Positions 25,000-33,922 of a stretch of 64,000 nt of DNA are shown here, piece after piece. Under the pieces are notes generated by a model. It was not told where the DNA came from. It ran no database searches and saw only the letters and a list, made by a program, of their open reading frames with translations. The DNA lies in assembly GCF_020819595.1 (NCBI RefSeq), contig NZ_JAJHNP010000003.1, forward strand, positions 310,001-374,000, written 5' to 3'. This stretch comes from Streptomyces barringtoniae. Lineage in GTDB: Bacteria; Actinomycetota; Actinomycetes; Streptomycetales; Streptomycetaceae. Position 1 is the first letter of the stretch. Each line of letters begins with the position of its first letter. Both the position numbers and the translations under genes were made by a program.

Positions 25000-25599
25000 G
25001 TGAGCGACGGCAAGGCCATCAGCACGCATGAGACCCGGCAGCGCATCGTGAACGCGGGCACCGAGCTGTTCCGGCGCTCGGGTTACACCGGCACCGGGAT
25101 GAAGCAGATCGCCGAGGCCGCGGAGGCGCCCTTCGGCTCGATCTACCACTTCTTCCCCGGTGGGAAGGCCCAGCTGGGCGAGGAGGTGATCCGCACCTCG
25201 GGGGCCGTCTATCTGGGGCTCATCACGGCGCTCATGGAGCCGTACGAGGACCGGGTGGCGGCCACCGCCGACGCCTTCACCGCCGCGGCCGACACCCTCG
25301 CCGAGCTGGACTTCGCCGACCCGTGTCCCATCGCGACGGTCGCGATGGAGGTGGCGAGCACCAACGACGCGCTGCGGCGGGCCACTTCGGAGGTCTTCGG
25401 CAGCTGGATCGACCACCTCGCCGCCTACTACGCCGAGGGCGGCATCCCCGGGCCCGCCGCCCGGGAGACGGCGAGCTCGGTCATCGCCCTGCTGGAGGGC
25501 GCGTTCATGCTGGGCCGGGCCGCGCGCAGCACCGAACCGGTGCGGGCCGCGGGCACGGCGGCCGCGGCGATCGTCCGCGCGGCGCTGGCCGGGGCGTGA
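25000..25599 (+). CDS. TetR-family regulator
   Basis: This 199-residue regulator has the helix-turn-helix 'GMKQIAEAAEAPFGSIYHFF' followed by 'PGGKAQL', the signature of the LmrA/YxaF-like TetR subgroup. Its C-terminal domain contains 'CPIATVAMEVAS', also typical of that subgroup. GGAGG lies seven bases before the GTG. It faces the alpha/beta hydrolase across a 28-bp partial palindrome and probably controls it. LmrA/YxaF relatives respond to hydrophobic small molecules such as flavonoids or drugs; the ligand here is unknown. Confidence 0.88.
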   Translation: MSDGKAISTHETRQRIVNAGTELFRRSGYTGTGMKQIAEAAEAPFGSIYHFFPGGKAQLGEEVIRTSGAVYLGLITALMEPYEDRVAATADAFTAAADTLAELDFADPCPIATVAMEVASTNDALRRATSEVFGSWIDHLAAYYAEGGIPGPAARETASSVIALLEGAFMLGRAARSTEPVRAAGTAAAAIVRAALAGA

Positions 25600-25611
25600 G
25601 CCGTACGGCCG

Positions 25612-26238
25612 TCAGGTCCGCGGGTCCGCCCAGTGGAGGTCGCGGAGCAGGGCGATCTCGGCTCCGTGGTGCAGCACTTCCTGGTTGACCCACCACACGA
25701 TGTCGAGGAAGGGCTCCTCCGCGTCGCTGCCGTACGGATAGGTGCAGTACCCGACCGTGTCCAGCGCCGTGTCGTCGGCGCTCACCAGGGCCTGCCGCCA
25801 GTCGGCGACGGCGGTCTTCAACGCCGCGATCGCGCCCGCGGCGTCCCCGCTGACCGGGTGCTTCTCCCTGGTCGCCGAGCGGCTGCCGGTGGTGTGGTCG
25901 GCGCGCAGGGACAGCATCTCGGTGAGGTGGCTCAGCCGCCAGGCGAGGGTCGTGACGGGCGGTGGCCAGGGGTGCGGGTACGGTGCGGCGTCCCGCCCCC
26001 ACGGACCGCCGCCGGCCAGGGACTCCGCCCGCGGCCCCGGCCCGTCGCTACGGCGCCGCACCGTCCAGCAGCCGGGCACCGGTTCCCAGAAGTACTCCTC
26101 GTCGGTCAGCGGCTCGACCCTGGTGTCCCCGCCGTCGCCGCTGTCCATGACGGGCCCGGCCAGCCGGCGCAGCAGCCGCTCGCACGCGAAGTCGAACTGA
26201 TCCAGCAGCGGGACGAGTCGGGGCGGTGCTGTCGTCAT
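25612..26238 (-). CDS. DinB-family protein
   Basis: This 208-residue DinB-like four-helix protein has candidate metal ligands: the His of 'WRLSHLTEML' near residue 105 and the His pair of 'EVLHHGAEI' near 190. Pro-rich loops link the helices. DinB superfamily proteins include thiol-dependent (bacillithiol or mycothiol) transferases and many uncharacterised members. AGGAG lies seven bases before the ATG at 26238, so the longer open frame is not used. It converges on the TetR gene with 12 bp between stops. Confidence 0.8.
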   Translation of the reverse strand: MTTAPPRLVPLLDQFDFACERLLRRLAGPVMDSGDGGDTRVEPLTDEEYFWEPVPGCWTVRRRSDGPGPRAESLAGGGPWGRDAAPYPHPWPPPVTTLAWRLSHLTEMLSLRADHTTGSRSATREKHPVSGDAAGAIAALKTAVADWRQALVSADDTALDTVGYCTYPYGSDAEEPFLDIVWWVNQEVLHHGAEIALLRDLHWADPRT

Positions 26239-26349
26239 CGGACACTCCTGTACGGACGGACCGGGCCGGTGGGGCGGACCTGTGCCGACCGGCCAGCCTG
26301 GCACAGACGCCCCGCGGACGCCCGCCCTTTTCCGGCGCACGCCACTCCC

Positions 26350-27315
26350 CTAGCCGCGGTCCGCGTACCGGTCGGTTGCCGCGACCAGCGCCTGCGCCAT
26401 ACCCGGCGCACCGGCGTTGTGGCCGGTGTCGTCGACGATCACCAACTCGCTGTCCGGCCAGGCCCGCTGGAGTCGCCAGACGATGCCGAGGAGGTTGCCG
26501 AAGTCGAGGCTTCCCTGGACGAGGGTGCCGGGGACGCCCTTGAGCAGGTGGGCGTCGCGCAGGATCACGCCTTCGTCGTTGCCCTCGCCGAGGAAGTGGT
26601 CGTTGCCCCAGTAGTGCGTGACGGTGCGGGCGAAGCCCATGCGGAAGACGGGGTCCTCGTAGCGGGCGACGGAGCGCGGCGGCGCGGGGATGGTGGCGGT
26701 CTCCCAGTCGGTCCAGGCCCGGGCGGCCCGTTCGCGCACCTCTGGATCGGGTGATTCGAGCAGCCGGTTGTAGGCGGCGGCGAGGTTGCCGTCGCGCTCG
26801 CCGGCCGGCACCTGGGACCGGAACTCGGCGAAGGCGTCCGGGAAGATCCGCCCGAGCCCGCGGGTCAGCAGCTCCACCTCGGCGTTCGACCCGGTGGCGA
26901 CGCCCGTGAGCACCAGTTCGGAGACCACGCCCGGGTGGGTCTGCGCGTACCGCAGCGCCAGCACCGACCCCCAGGACACGCCCCACACCAGCCACCGCTC
27001 GATGCCCAGATGCCGGCGCAGCAGTTCCAGGTCGGCCATGACATGGGCCGTGGTGTTGACGCTCATGTCGGTGTCGTGGCGGCTCGCGTGCGGTGTGGAC
27101 CGGCCGCAGCCGCGCTGGTCGAGCAGGACGATCCGGTAGGCGGCCGGGTCGAACAGGCGCCGGGGGTACGGGGTGCACCCGGATCCCGGTCCGCCGTGCA
27201 GGACGACGGCGGGCTTGCCGCCGGGGTTGCCGCAGGTCTCCCAGTAGACGCGGTTGCCGTCACCCACGTCGAGCATGCCGTGCTCGTACGGTTCGATCTC
27301 CGGATAGAGGGCCAT
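26350..27315 (-). CDS. pip: Prolyl aminopeptidase (S33 family)
   Basis: This 321-residue cytoplasmic peptidase removes N-terminal proline from peptides. It shows 'LHGGPGSGCTP' (oxyanion), 'LLDQRGCGRSTPHAS', the nucleophile elbow 'GVSWGS', 'TLVQGSLDFGN' with the acid, and 'DDTGHNAG' with the His. The first part, 'YPEIEPYEHGMLDVGDGN', is the standard family N-terminus and supports the ATG at 27315. Upstream of that ATG there is no ribosome site but a TACGGT hexamer five bases away, so the message may be leaderless. The standard motif 'VQGRYD' is replaced by 'VQGSLD'. Confidence 0.9.
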   Translation of the reverse strand: MALYPEIEPYEHGMLDVGDGNRVYWETCGNPGGKPAVVLHGGPGSGCTPYPRRLFDPAAYRIVLLDQRGCGRSTPHASRHDTDMSVNTTAHVMADLELLRRHLGIERWLVWGVSWGSVLALRYAQTHPGVVSELVLTGVATGSNAEVELLTRGLGRIFPDAFAEFRSQVPAGERDGNLAAAYNRLLESPDPEVRERAARAWTDWETATIPAPPRSVARYEDPVFRMGFARTVTHYWGNDHFLGEGNDEGVILRDAHLLKGVPGTLVQGSLDFGNLLGIVWRLQRAWPDSELVIVDDTGHNAGAPGMAQALVAATDRYADRG

Positions 27316-27372
27316 CCGGGCACCGTAGCGGCTCCCCAGCTGCCTGCAACGGCCGATCCGCGACATCCACGC

Positions 27373-28137
27373 TCACAGCTGCCGCCGTACGCCCGCCTCC
27401 CGCTCCGCCTGGTGCAGTTGGTGGCCGAGGTCGCCCTGCAGGGACGTACGGGCGCGGCCCCGGCGGCCCAGCGGGAGGACGATGCGCTGGGCGGTGTCCT
27501 CCAGGAGCAGGGCGAAGCCGCCGTACAGGGCGAAGGCGGCCAGGGCCACGCCGGTCCAGCCCGCCGCGGTGCGCAGGACGGCCGCGCCTCCGGCCTCGTA
27601 CGCGCCGGTCAGGGTGAAACGGCAGGCTCCGATCAGCAGCAGCGCGGCGAACAGCGGCTTGCCGGGGACGGCGGCGGCGCTCAGCACGAGCATCAGCGGG
27701 GCGACGCTCAGCAGGAACACCGCCAGCCCGGCACTGGGCCGGCCCGGCGGCCCGGAGAGGGTGACCAGCGCGGTACCCGCCCAGGCGCAGCCCAGCACGG
27801 ACAGGCCGCGGGCCGCGCCGCTGTCGCGGGCCAGGAAGGCGAACAGACCGGAGAGCAGTTCGAGGGGCACGACGAACACCAGGACCAGCAGCATCACCGG
27901 CCGGCTCTGGTCCAGGGGCACCCACTGCAGTTGCACGGCGCTGAGCAGAATGCTGCCGGTGCCGAAGCCGAAGAAGCCCAGCGGAAGGCTGCTGGCCAGC
28001 GGCCTGAGCATGATCCTCGTCAGGGTCTCGGGCCGCCGCGGCCCGGCGTCCGTGTCGTACGTCCGCGCTGCTGGTGGCGGCATCCGGATCACCCGTCCCT
28101 CGGGCCCGAGCCGTGGTTCTGCATGGTCGTACGACAC
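27373..28137 (-). CDS. GPR1/FUN34/YaaH-family membrane transporter
   Basis: This protein of up to 254 residues has six hydrophobic helices and a basic C-terminal tail. 'SLPLGFFGFGTGSILLSAVQ' in the first helix corresponds to the N-P-x-P-L-G-L signature of acetate/succinate uptake proteins such as SatP, with the Asn-Pro replaced. A mid-protein 'GKPLFAALLLIGACRFTLTG' is also family-like. Transport of acetate or other short acids is inferred, and the altered signature lowers certainty. The start may be GTG at 28137 or ATG at 28083; neither has a strong ribosome site. Confidence 0.72.
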   Translation of the reverse strand: MSYDHAEPRLGPEGRVIRMPPPAARTYDTDAGPRRPETLTRIMLRPLASSLPLGFFGFGTGSILLSAVQLQWVPLDQSRPVMLLVLVFVVPLELLSGLFAFLARDSGAARGLSVLGCAWAGTALVTLSGPPGRPSAGLAVFLLSVAPLMLVLSAAAVPGKPLFAALLLIGACRFTLTGAYEAGGAAVLRTAAGWTGVALAAFALYGGFALLLEDTAQRIVLPLGRRGRARTSLQGDLGHQLHQAEREAGVRRQL

Positions 28138-28341
28138 GGGGTACCCCGTTCTCCGCGGTGTCCTCGGCCTTTCCGCTCCCGCTGATCGCGCCCGGGCCCC
28201 GGTGGCGTCTGTTGCAGAAGCGCCCCGGAATTGTCCGTGATCGGTAACAGACGGATCCTGCGCTCAACCCCGGCCGTCCTGACAGGTGCACGGATTACAG
28301 GTGCACAACAACACAGGGACACGGCACGAACGGGGCGGGGC

Positions 28342-29115
28342 ATGGCGCGGCACGGTGGGCGGGGTTGGTACGGCCGGATGGTTGCGGCGGCGGTCGGGGT
28401 CACCGCGGTGGCGGCCGCCACGTCGGTGTGGACCGCGCAGGCCGGTCAGTCGGGCGGCGGTTCGGCCGGGTCGGGCGACCCGGCCCGGCACGCGGCGCCG
28501 AGGACGGTGACCGTGTCATCCGAAATCGCCCATGCCTCGGACGGGGGCGCGCACGCGGTCAACATCACCATCGACGACGGCCCGGACCCGGTCTGGACCC
28601 CGCAGGTGCTCCAAGTGCTGCGCGAGAACGGCGTGAAGGCGACGTTCTGCATGATCGGCCCGCTGGCCGAGGCGCACCCGGACCTGGTCCGACAGGTGGT
28701 GGCGGCCGGGCACCGCCTGTGCGACCACACCGTGTCGCACGACACCACGATGGACAAGAAGTCCGAGGCCTACCAGTCGCAGCAGATCCTGGAGGCGCAG
28801 CGGCAGATCACCCAGGCGTCCGGCGGGGTGCGGCCGATGTACTACCGGGCTCCGGGCGGCGCCTTCACCCCCTACAGCCGGCATCTGGCGGCCTCGCACG
28901 GGATGCGTCCGCTCGGCTGGAACGTGGACTCCAAGGACTTCGAACGGCCGGGCACGGGCACCATCGTCGCCACGGTCCAGCGGGAGGTGGCCAACGGGCC
29001 GACGATCCTCTTCCACGACGCGGGCGGCGACCGCTCGCAGACGGTGGCCGCGCTGCGCACCCTGCTGCCGTGGCTGAAGCAGCAGGGCTACTCCTTCGGT
29101 TTCCCGGTGCGCTGA
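28342..29115 (+). CDS. Secreted polysaccharide deacetylase (NodB domain, CE4)
   Basis: This 257-residue protein has one N-terminal hydrophobic segment (signal peptide or anchor) after 'MARHGGRGWYGR'. The NodB motifs appear in order: 'NITIDDGPDPVWTPQVL' (metal and catalytic Asp), 'DHTVSHDT' (two metal-binding His), 'YYRAPGGA' (motif 3), 'LGWNVDSKDF' (motif 4) and 'TILFHDAG' (motif 5). It likely deacetylates peptidoglycan GlcNAc/MurNAc or chitin oligomers outside the membrane. The ATG at 28342 has a G-rich ribosome site. Upstream, ACAGGTGCAC occurs twice 17 bp apart (about 28279-28305), a possible regulator site. Confidence 0.87.
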   Translation: MARHGGRGWYGRMVAAAVGVTAVAAATSVWTAQAGQSGGGSAGSGDPARHAAPRTVTVSSEIAHASDGGAHAVNITIDDGPDPVWTPQVLQVLRENGVKATFCMIGPLAEAHPDLVRQVVAAGHRLCDHTVSHDTTMDKKSEAYQSQQILEAQRQITQASGGVRPMYYRAPGGAFTPYSRHLAASHGMRPLGWNVDSKDFERPGTGTIVATVQREVANGPTILFHDAGGDRSQTVAALRTLLPWLKQQGYSFGFPVR

Positions 29116-29119
29116 ACGG

Positions 29120-29137
29120 GCCGCCGGGGAAGGCGGC
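29120..29137. terminator. Short GC hairpin after the deacetylase gene
   Basis: GCCGCC and GGCGGC pair across a six-base loop four bases after the stop codon. There is no U-run, as is usual in Streptomyces. Termination is plausible but unproven. Confidence 0.35.
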
Positions 29138-29327
29138 TTCAGCCGATCCGGTGGCAGAGGTTCTCCAGGGTGCCCACGCTCGGTCCGTGCCGGGCAGCTC
29201 GTGGAGCGTCGCGTCGGTTAACCCCAGGGGAAATCTTGGTCATCGGAGTCCTGGGACGACTGTTCGGATCCGCAGGGGTGCCTACCATGAGGCCGCTGCG
29301 TATCACGTCGTACCGGAAAGGCTCGCC

Positions 29328-30536
29328 ATGCCGTTGCCTCGCCTCGGCACGCGGTCCGCTCGTCTCCGGACGGCGCCCGCCGTGTTCGTCGTCCTCGCCG
29401 TGGCCCTCGCGGGCACACTGCTGGCGTTCTCGCTCGGCGTCCCGCGCCACGGCCGGGCCGCCGGCGCCCCGTCGGCGCACGTCGTCATCGACGTGTCGCA
29501 GAGCCACTGCGGCCGCGGCTGGACCCGGCCCGAGCCCGGGGTGCGGACCTTCGACCTGCACAACTCCTCCGACGGCGCCGCCGAGGTCTACCTGGAGGAC
29601 CCGGCCAGCCAGGCGGTGTACGGCGAGGTGGAGGGCATCGGCCCCGGTACGACGCGGCAGTTGACGGTCCGGCTGGGCCAGGGGACGTACGCCTTCAAGT
29701 GCGTGCCCGACGACGCCGACGCCGTCACCGGCCCCACCGTGCACATCACCGGCGGACAGCGCGGCCCCGGCGCCGCACCGGTCTCGGAACACGACCTGAT
29801 CCCGCCCGCCCTCGCCTACCAGAAGTGGGTCGGCGGCGGACTCGACCAGGTCGTCCGGCTGACGACGAAGCTGAAGGACGCGATCGACCGGGGTGACCTC
29901 ACCGCCGCGCGGTCGGCCTGGCTGCCGGCGCATCTGGAGTACGAGCGGCTGGGCGCGGCGTACGACGCCTTCGGGGACGCGGACGCGGCGGTCAACGGCA
30001 CCGACGCCGGACTGCCCGGCGGGGTGCACGACAAGGACTTCGCCGGGTTCCACCGTATCGAGTACGGGCTGTGGCACGGTGAGCCGGCCGACGGGCTGCG
30101 CGCCCCGGCGGCGGCGCTGGTGAAGGCGGTGACCGGGCTGCGGGACACCTGGTCGCAGACCCGTATGGACCCCGCCCAGCTGGGGCTGCGCGCGCACGAG
30201 ATCCTGGAGAACACCGTGCAGTTCGAGCTGACCGGCCGCACCGACTACGGCAGCGGCAGCAACCTCGCCACGGTCCGCGCCAATCTCGACGGCACCCGCG
30301 AGGTACTGTCCCGGCTCAGGCCCCTGCTGACGACCCGCTATGCCGGTCTTCCCGAGCTCCGGAAGGAGTTGGACCGCGCCGGGCACACCCTGGACGGGTT
30401 CGGCCACGGAGCGTCCTGGACCCCGCTGGACCGTCTCACCCGCGCACAACGGGAGGACGTGAACGCGGTGCTGGGCGGCCTGGTCGAGCGCCTGGCGTCG
30501 GTGGCCACCCTGTGCGACCCCCGGAGGACCGTGTGA
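29328..30536 (+). CDS. efeO: EfeO-type periplasmic iron-binding protein (cupredoxin + imelysin M75)
   Basis: This 402-residue exported protein has one N-terminal hydrophobic segment, then a cupredoxin-like domain (about residues 48-135, with '[13 protein letters not shown]' and '[12 protein letters not shown]'). An M75 imelysin domain follows (about 145-395), with '[20 protein letters not shown]', the iron-site '[10 protein letters not shown]', and '[15 protein letters not shown]'. EfeO delivers iron to the EfeU permease. Here the stop overlaps the efeB start (GTGA), so the pair is translationally coupled. AAAGG lies six bases before the ATG. No efeU is present in the window. Confidence 0.9.
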   Translation: MPLPRLGTRSARLRTAPAVFVVLAVALAGTLLAFSLGVPRHGRAAGAPSAHVVIDVSQSHCGRGWTRPEPGVRTFDLHNSSDGAAEVYLEDPASQAVYGEVEGIGPGTTRQLTVRLGQGTYAFKCVPDDADAVTGPTVHITGGQRGPGAAPVSEHDLIPPALAYQKWVGGGLDQVVRLTTKLKDAIDRGDLTAARSAWLPAHLEYERLGAAYDAFGDADAAVNGTDAGLPGGVHDKDFAGFHRIEYGLWHGEPADGLRAPAAALVKAVTGLRDTWSQTRMDPAQLGLRAHEILENTVQFELTGRTDYGSGSNLATVRANLDGTREVLSRLRPLLTTRYAGLPELRKELDRAGHTLDGFGHGASWTPLDRLTRAQREDVNAVLGGLVERLASVATLCDPRRTV

Positions 30537-31771
30537 GCGAGCCCGCAGTCACCGCCGAACCACCCGACGGCCTGGGCCGGCGCGGCTTCCTGCGCGGCGC
30601 CGCCCTGGCGGGAGCCGGGCTCGCCACCAGCGCCGCCGCCCCCGCGCAGACACCGGTCGCCGCGACGGCGTCCGTCGCTCCCTTCCACGGCGTCCACCAG
30701 GCCTCGGCCATCGCGGCCCCGCGCCGCTGTTGCGTGTTCGCCTCCCTCGACGTGACCGCCGGGAACCGCGCCGAACTCACCGACCTGCTGCGCACGCTCA
30801 CCGACCGGGCCCGCTTCCTCACCTCGGGCGGTACGCCGTCCCCGGTGGGCATCACCGGCCCGCCCGCCGACTCGGGCGTCCTCGGCGACCGGCTGCCCGC
30901 CGGACAACTGGCCGTCACCGTCGGCGTCGGTGCCTCGCTCTTCGACGACCGGTTCGGGCTGTCCGCGCTCAGGCCCCGGCGGCTTACCGCCATGCCTGCC
31001 TTCCCCGACGACGACCTGCAGGCCGACTGGTGCCACGGCGACCTCAGCCTCCAACTGCACGCCGACGAACCGGACACCGCCCTGCACGCGCTGCGCGACA
31101 TCGCCCGGCACACCCGGGGCGCCGCGCAGGTCCGCTGGCGCCTCGACGGCTTCGCCAGCCCGCCCCGGCCCTCCGGCACCCCGCGCAATCTGATGGGGTT
31201 CAAGGACGGCACCGCGAACCCGGACGCCACCAGTGCCCGCGAGATGGACCGGCTGGTGTGGGTGGGCCGGGGCATGGGCGAGCCTGACTGGGCGGTCGGC
31301 GGCAGCTACCAGGTCGTACGGCTGATCCGGATGCTGGTGGAGTTCTGGGACCGGGTCTCGCTCGGCGAGCAGGAGCGGATGTTCGGCCGCGCCCGCTCCT
31401 CCGGCGCGCCCCTGGACGGGGACCACGAGCACGACACGCCGAAGTACGCCGACGATCCCAAGGGCGACGTCATCCCGCTGGACGCGCACATACGGCTCGC
31501 CAACCCGCGCACCCCGGCCACCGCCGACCAGCGTCTGCTGCGCCGCGCGTACAACTACGACCGGGGCATGGACGCCAACGGCAACCTCGACATGGGTCTG
31601 CTGTTCACCTGCTACCAGCAGGACCTGAAGCGGCAGTTCGAGACGGTGCAGCACCGGCTGGCGGGCGAGCCGCTGACGGACTACATCACCCCGTTCGGCG
31701 GCGGCTACTTCTTCGCGGTGCCCGGCGTGCGGGACGCCCAGGACTGGTACGGGCGCGCCCTGTTCGGCTGA
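30533..31771 (+). CDS. efeB: EfeB-type deferrochelatase / DyP peroxidase, Tat-exported
   Basis: This 412-residue haem enzyme has a Tat leader '[20 protein letters not shown]'. DyP hallmarks are the distal-site motif GFKDG with Asp225, the proximal haem ligand His319 in '[10 protein letters not shown]', with its following catalytic Arg, and '[19 protein letters not shown]'. EfeB proteins use peroxide chemistry in ferrous iron uptake or release iron from haem. GTG at 30533 overlaps the efeO stop and follows GGAGGA. Length is normal. Confidence 0.92.
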   Translation: MSEPAVTAEPPDGLGRRGFLRGAALAGAGLATSAAAPAQTPVAATASVAPFHGVHQASAIAAPRRCCVFASLDVTAGNRAELTDLLRTLTDRARFLTSGGTPSPVGITGPPADSGVLGDRLPAGQLAVTVGVGASLFDDRFGLSALRPRRLTAMPAFPDDDLQADWCHGDLSLQLHADEPDTALHALRDIARHTRGAAQVRWRLDGFASPPRPSGTPRNLMGFKDGTANPDATSAREMDRLVWVGRGMGEPDWAVGGSYQVVRLIRMLVEFWDRVSLGEQERMFGRARSSGAPLDGDHEHDTPKYADDPKGDVIPLDAHIRLANPRTPATADQRLLRRAYNYDRGMDANGNLDMGLLFTCYQQDLKRQFETVQHRLAGEPLTDYITPFGGGYFFAVPGVRDAQDWYGRALFG

Positions 31772-31801
31772 ACCTGTCCGGACAACTTGGCGGCCGAATG
31801 G

Positions 31802-31855
31802 GTCAATACACAGTCAAGTTTTGCCCTAGCATCCCTGACTCGGTGTTCACCCGCA
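31802..31855 (+). promoter_or_regulatory. Possible PhoP (PHO-box) sites upstream of the phosphoesterase
   Basis: Direct repeats with GTCAA spaced exactly 11 bp occur at 31802 and 31813. A separate GTTCACCCGCA at 31845-31855 matches the Streptomyces PHO-box half-unit. TAGCAT at 31827 could be a -10. Known PhoP sites are 11-bp direct repeats in front of phosphate-scavenging genes, so the context fits. The repeats are degenerate, so this remains a candidate. Confidence 0.4.
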
Positions 31856-31947
31856 CGCCATCATGGCTCCGCCGACGCGCCCCGCAACGGGCGCAGCATC
31901 CGTGCTCGTACGACGCACAGACGTTCTGTCCGGAGGGGTTAACAACC

Positions 31948-33789
31948 ATGGCAAGCAGAGGAAGACGAGCCGCGATGCGGAGCCTGGGGGCGCTCGCGGG
32001 GGCCGCGGCGCTCACGGTGCTCGGCAGCAACGCGCCGGGCTGGGCGGCGACGCCCGCCACGGCGCAGGGCGGGCACTCCTCGACCGCGACGCCGATCAAG
32101 CACGTCGTCGTGCTCTTCGACGAGAACATCTCCTTCGACCACTACTTCGCCACGTACCCGAAGGCCGCCAACACCGACGGCACGAAGTTCACCGCGTCGA
32201 AGAACACCCCGAAGGACATCGACACCCTCGCGCACGCCGGGCTGCTGACGAAGAACCCGAACCAGTACGCGCCGAAGCGGCTGTCCCCGTCCCAGGCGAT
32301 GACCTGCGACCAGAACCACAACTACGGTGCCGAGCAGCTTGCCTACAACGGCGGCAAGGCCGACCAGTTCGTGCAGAACACCGAGGTCGACAAGTGCAGC
32401 GGCGGCCTGTTCGGCGAGCCGGGCCTGGTCATGGACTACTACGACGGCAACACCGTCACCGCGCTGTGGAACTACGCCCAGCACTACTCCCTGTCCGACC
32501 GCAGCTTCAGCTCGGTCTACGGTCCCTCCACGCCCGGCGCCCTGAACCTGATCTCCGGTCAGACGCACGGTGTCATCTCCATGGACCCGTCCAGCGGCAC
32601 GGAGAACCCGAAGCAGACGCCGACGCCCGACGCGTACACGGTGAAGTCCCCCGACGCCAAGGGCGTGGGCACGGTCATCAACGACCCCGACCCGGCCTAC
32701 GACGACTGCTCCGACAAGGACCACACCAGCACCAACGCGCTGGCCTCGATGCAGGGCAAGAACATCGGTGACCTGCTCAACGCCAGGAAGGTGAGCTGGG
32801 GCTGGTTCCAGGGCGGCTTCCGCCCGTCGACCGCGTGGAACGGCACGTCCGGCTCGTACGCCAAGTGCGACACCACGCACACCAACCTGGGCGGGGCCGC
32901 CGTGGCGGACTACAGCCCGCACCACAACCCGTTCTCGTACTACAAGTCGACGGCGAACCCGCACCACCTCGCGCCGAAGAGCGTCTCGGAGATCGGCCAC
33001 AACGGTCAGGCCAACCACAACTACGACCTGACCGACTTCTCCGCCGCGCTGAAGGCGGGCAAGCTGCCGGCCGTCAGCTACGTCAAGGCCGGTGAGTACC
33101 AGGACGGCCACGCCGGCTACTCGGACCCGACCGACGAGCAGCACTTCCTGGTGAACCAGATCAACGCGATCCAGAGCTCGCCGCAGTGGAAGTCCACCGC
33201 GATCGTGGTCGCCTACGACGACTCCGACGGCTGGTACGACCACGCCTACGTCGCCCCGAAGAACGGCTCGACGGACACCTCGCCCGGCTCCAACGGCAAG
33301 GCCACCGACAGCCCGGCCTGCCAGAACGGCCCGAAGGCGTCCGGCGGTTACGCCGACCGCTGCGGCCCCGGCACCCGCCAGCCGCTGCTCGTCATCTCGC
33401 CGTACAGCAAGGTCAACAAGGTCGACCACACCCTGACGAACCAGGCGTCCATCACCCGGTTCATCGAGGACAACTGGTGCACCGGCCGCATCGGCGACCA
33501 CTCCTTCGACGCCACGGCCGCCTCCCTCGCGGGCATGTTCGACTTCCGGCACCCGAACAACAAGCAGGTGCTGCTGAACTCCGACGGCTCGGTCAAGCAC
33601 GTCGGCCCGATCCAGCACGTCGCCCCGGTGTCCACGAGCATCACCCCGGGCCCGGCCATGCAGAACACGGCCGCCGCGACGGACGCCTCCGGCTTCCCGG
33701 CCCTTCCGGTCGGCCTCGGCGTGGGCGCCCTGCTGGCCGCGGGTGCGACCGGCACGTACCTGACGCTGCGCCGCAGGCAGCAGGCCTGA
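31948..33789 (+). CDS. Secreted, membrane-anchored phosphoesterase (phospholipase C / acid phosphatase family)
   Basis: This 613-residue protein has a signal peptide ending 'NAPGWAA', then a phosphoesterase domain of the phospholipase C/AcpA family. 'IKHVVVLFDENISFDHYFATY' (metal-binding Glu-Asn and Asp), 'QNHNYGAEQLAYNGGK', 'YGPSTPGALNLISGQ' and 'YDDSDGWYDH' (late metal ligands) are visible. At the C-terminus a 23-residue hydrophobic helix and 'RRRQQA' form a tail anchor, so the enzyme should stay on the cell surface. CGGAGGGG lies about nine bases before the ATG. Substrates may be phospholipids or phosphomonoesters. Codon use resembles a well-expressed gene, and a strong terminator follows. 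Confidence 0.88.
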   Translation: MASRGRRAAMRSLGALAGAAALTVLGSNAPGWAATPATAQGGHSSTATPIKHVVVLFDENISFDHYFATYPKAANTDGTKFTASKNTPKDIDTLAHAGLLTKNPNQYAPKRLSPSQAMTCDQNHNYGAEQLAYNGGKADQFVQNTEVDKCSGGLFGEPGLVMDYYDGNTVTALWNYAQHYSLSDRSFSSVYGPSTPGALNLISGQTHGVISMDPSSGTENPKQTPTPDAYTVKSPDAKGVGTVINDPDPAYDDCSDKDHTSTNALASMQGKNIGDLLNARKVSWGWFQGGFRPSTAWNGTSGSYAKCDTTHTNLGGAAVADYSPHHNPFSYYKSTANPHHLAPKSVSEIGHNGQANHNYDLTDFSAALKAGKLPAVSYVKAGEYQDGHAGYSDPTDEQHFLVNQINAIQSSPQWKSTAIVVAYDDSDGWYDHAYVAPKNGSTDTSPGSNGKATDSPACQNGPKASGGYADRCGPGTRQPLLVISPYSKVNKVDHTLTNQASITRFIEDNWCTGRIGDHSFDATAASLAGMFDFRHPNNKQVLLNSDGSVKHVGPIQHVAPVSTSITPGPAMQNTAAATDASGFPALPVGLGVGALLAAGATGTYLTLRRRQQA

Positions 33790-33812
33790 TCCCGCAGCAG
33801 CGCACACAGCCA

Positions 33813-33841
33813 CGCGCCCCCGGTCGGTGACCGGGGGCGCG
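33813..33841. terminator. Strong hairpin terminator after the phosphoesterase
   Basis: CGCGCCCCCGGTC pairs perfectly with GACCGGGGGCGCG across a three-base loop, giving a 13-bp stem 24 bases after the stop codon. It should stop transcription before the APH-like gene. Confidence 0.8.
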
Positions 33842-33922
33842 TTCGCGTCCGATGGAGCCGTGCGGCGCGCCACGGAATGAAACGGGTGGCCGGCTCCCCT
33901 GCCGTGATGTTGAGATGGCGCG

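Noticed and set aside
28138..29327. c-di-AMP (ydaO-type) riboswitch upstream of the deacetylase or efeO
   Set aside because: These riboswitches precede wall hydrolases in Streptomyces, but the conserved core sequence was not visible in either leader.
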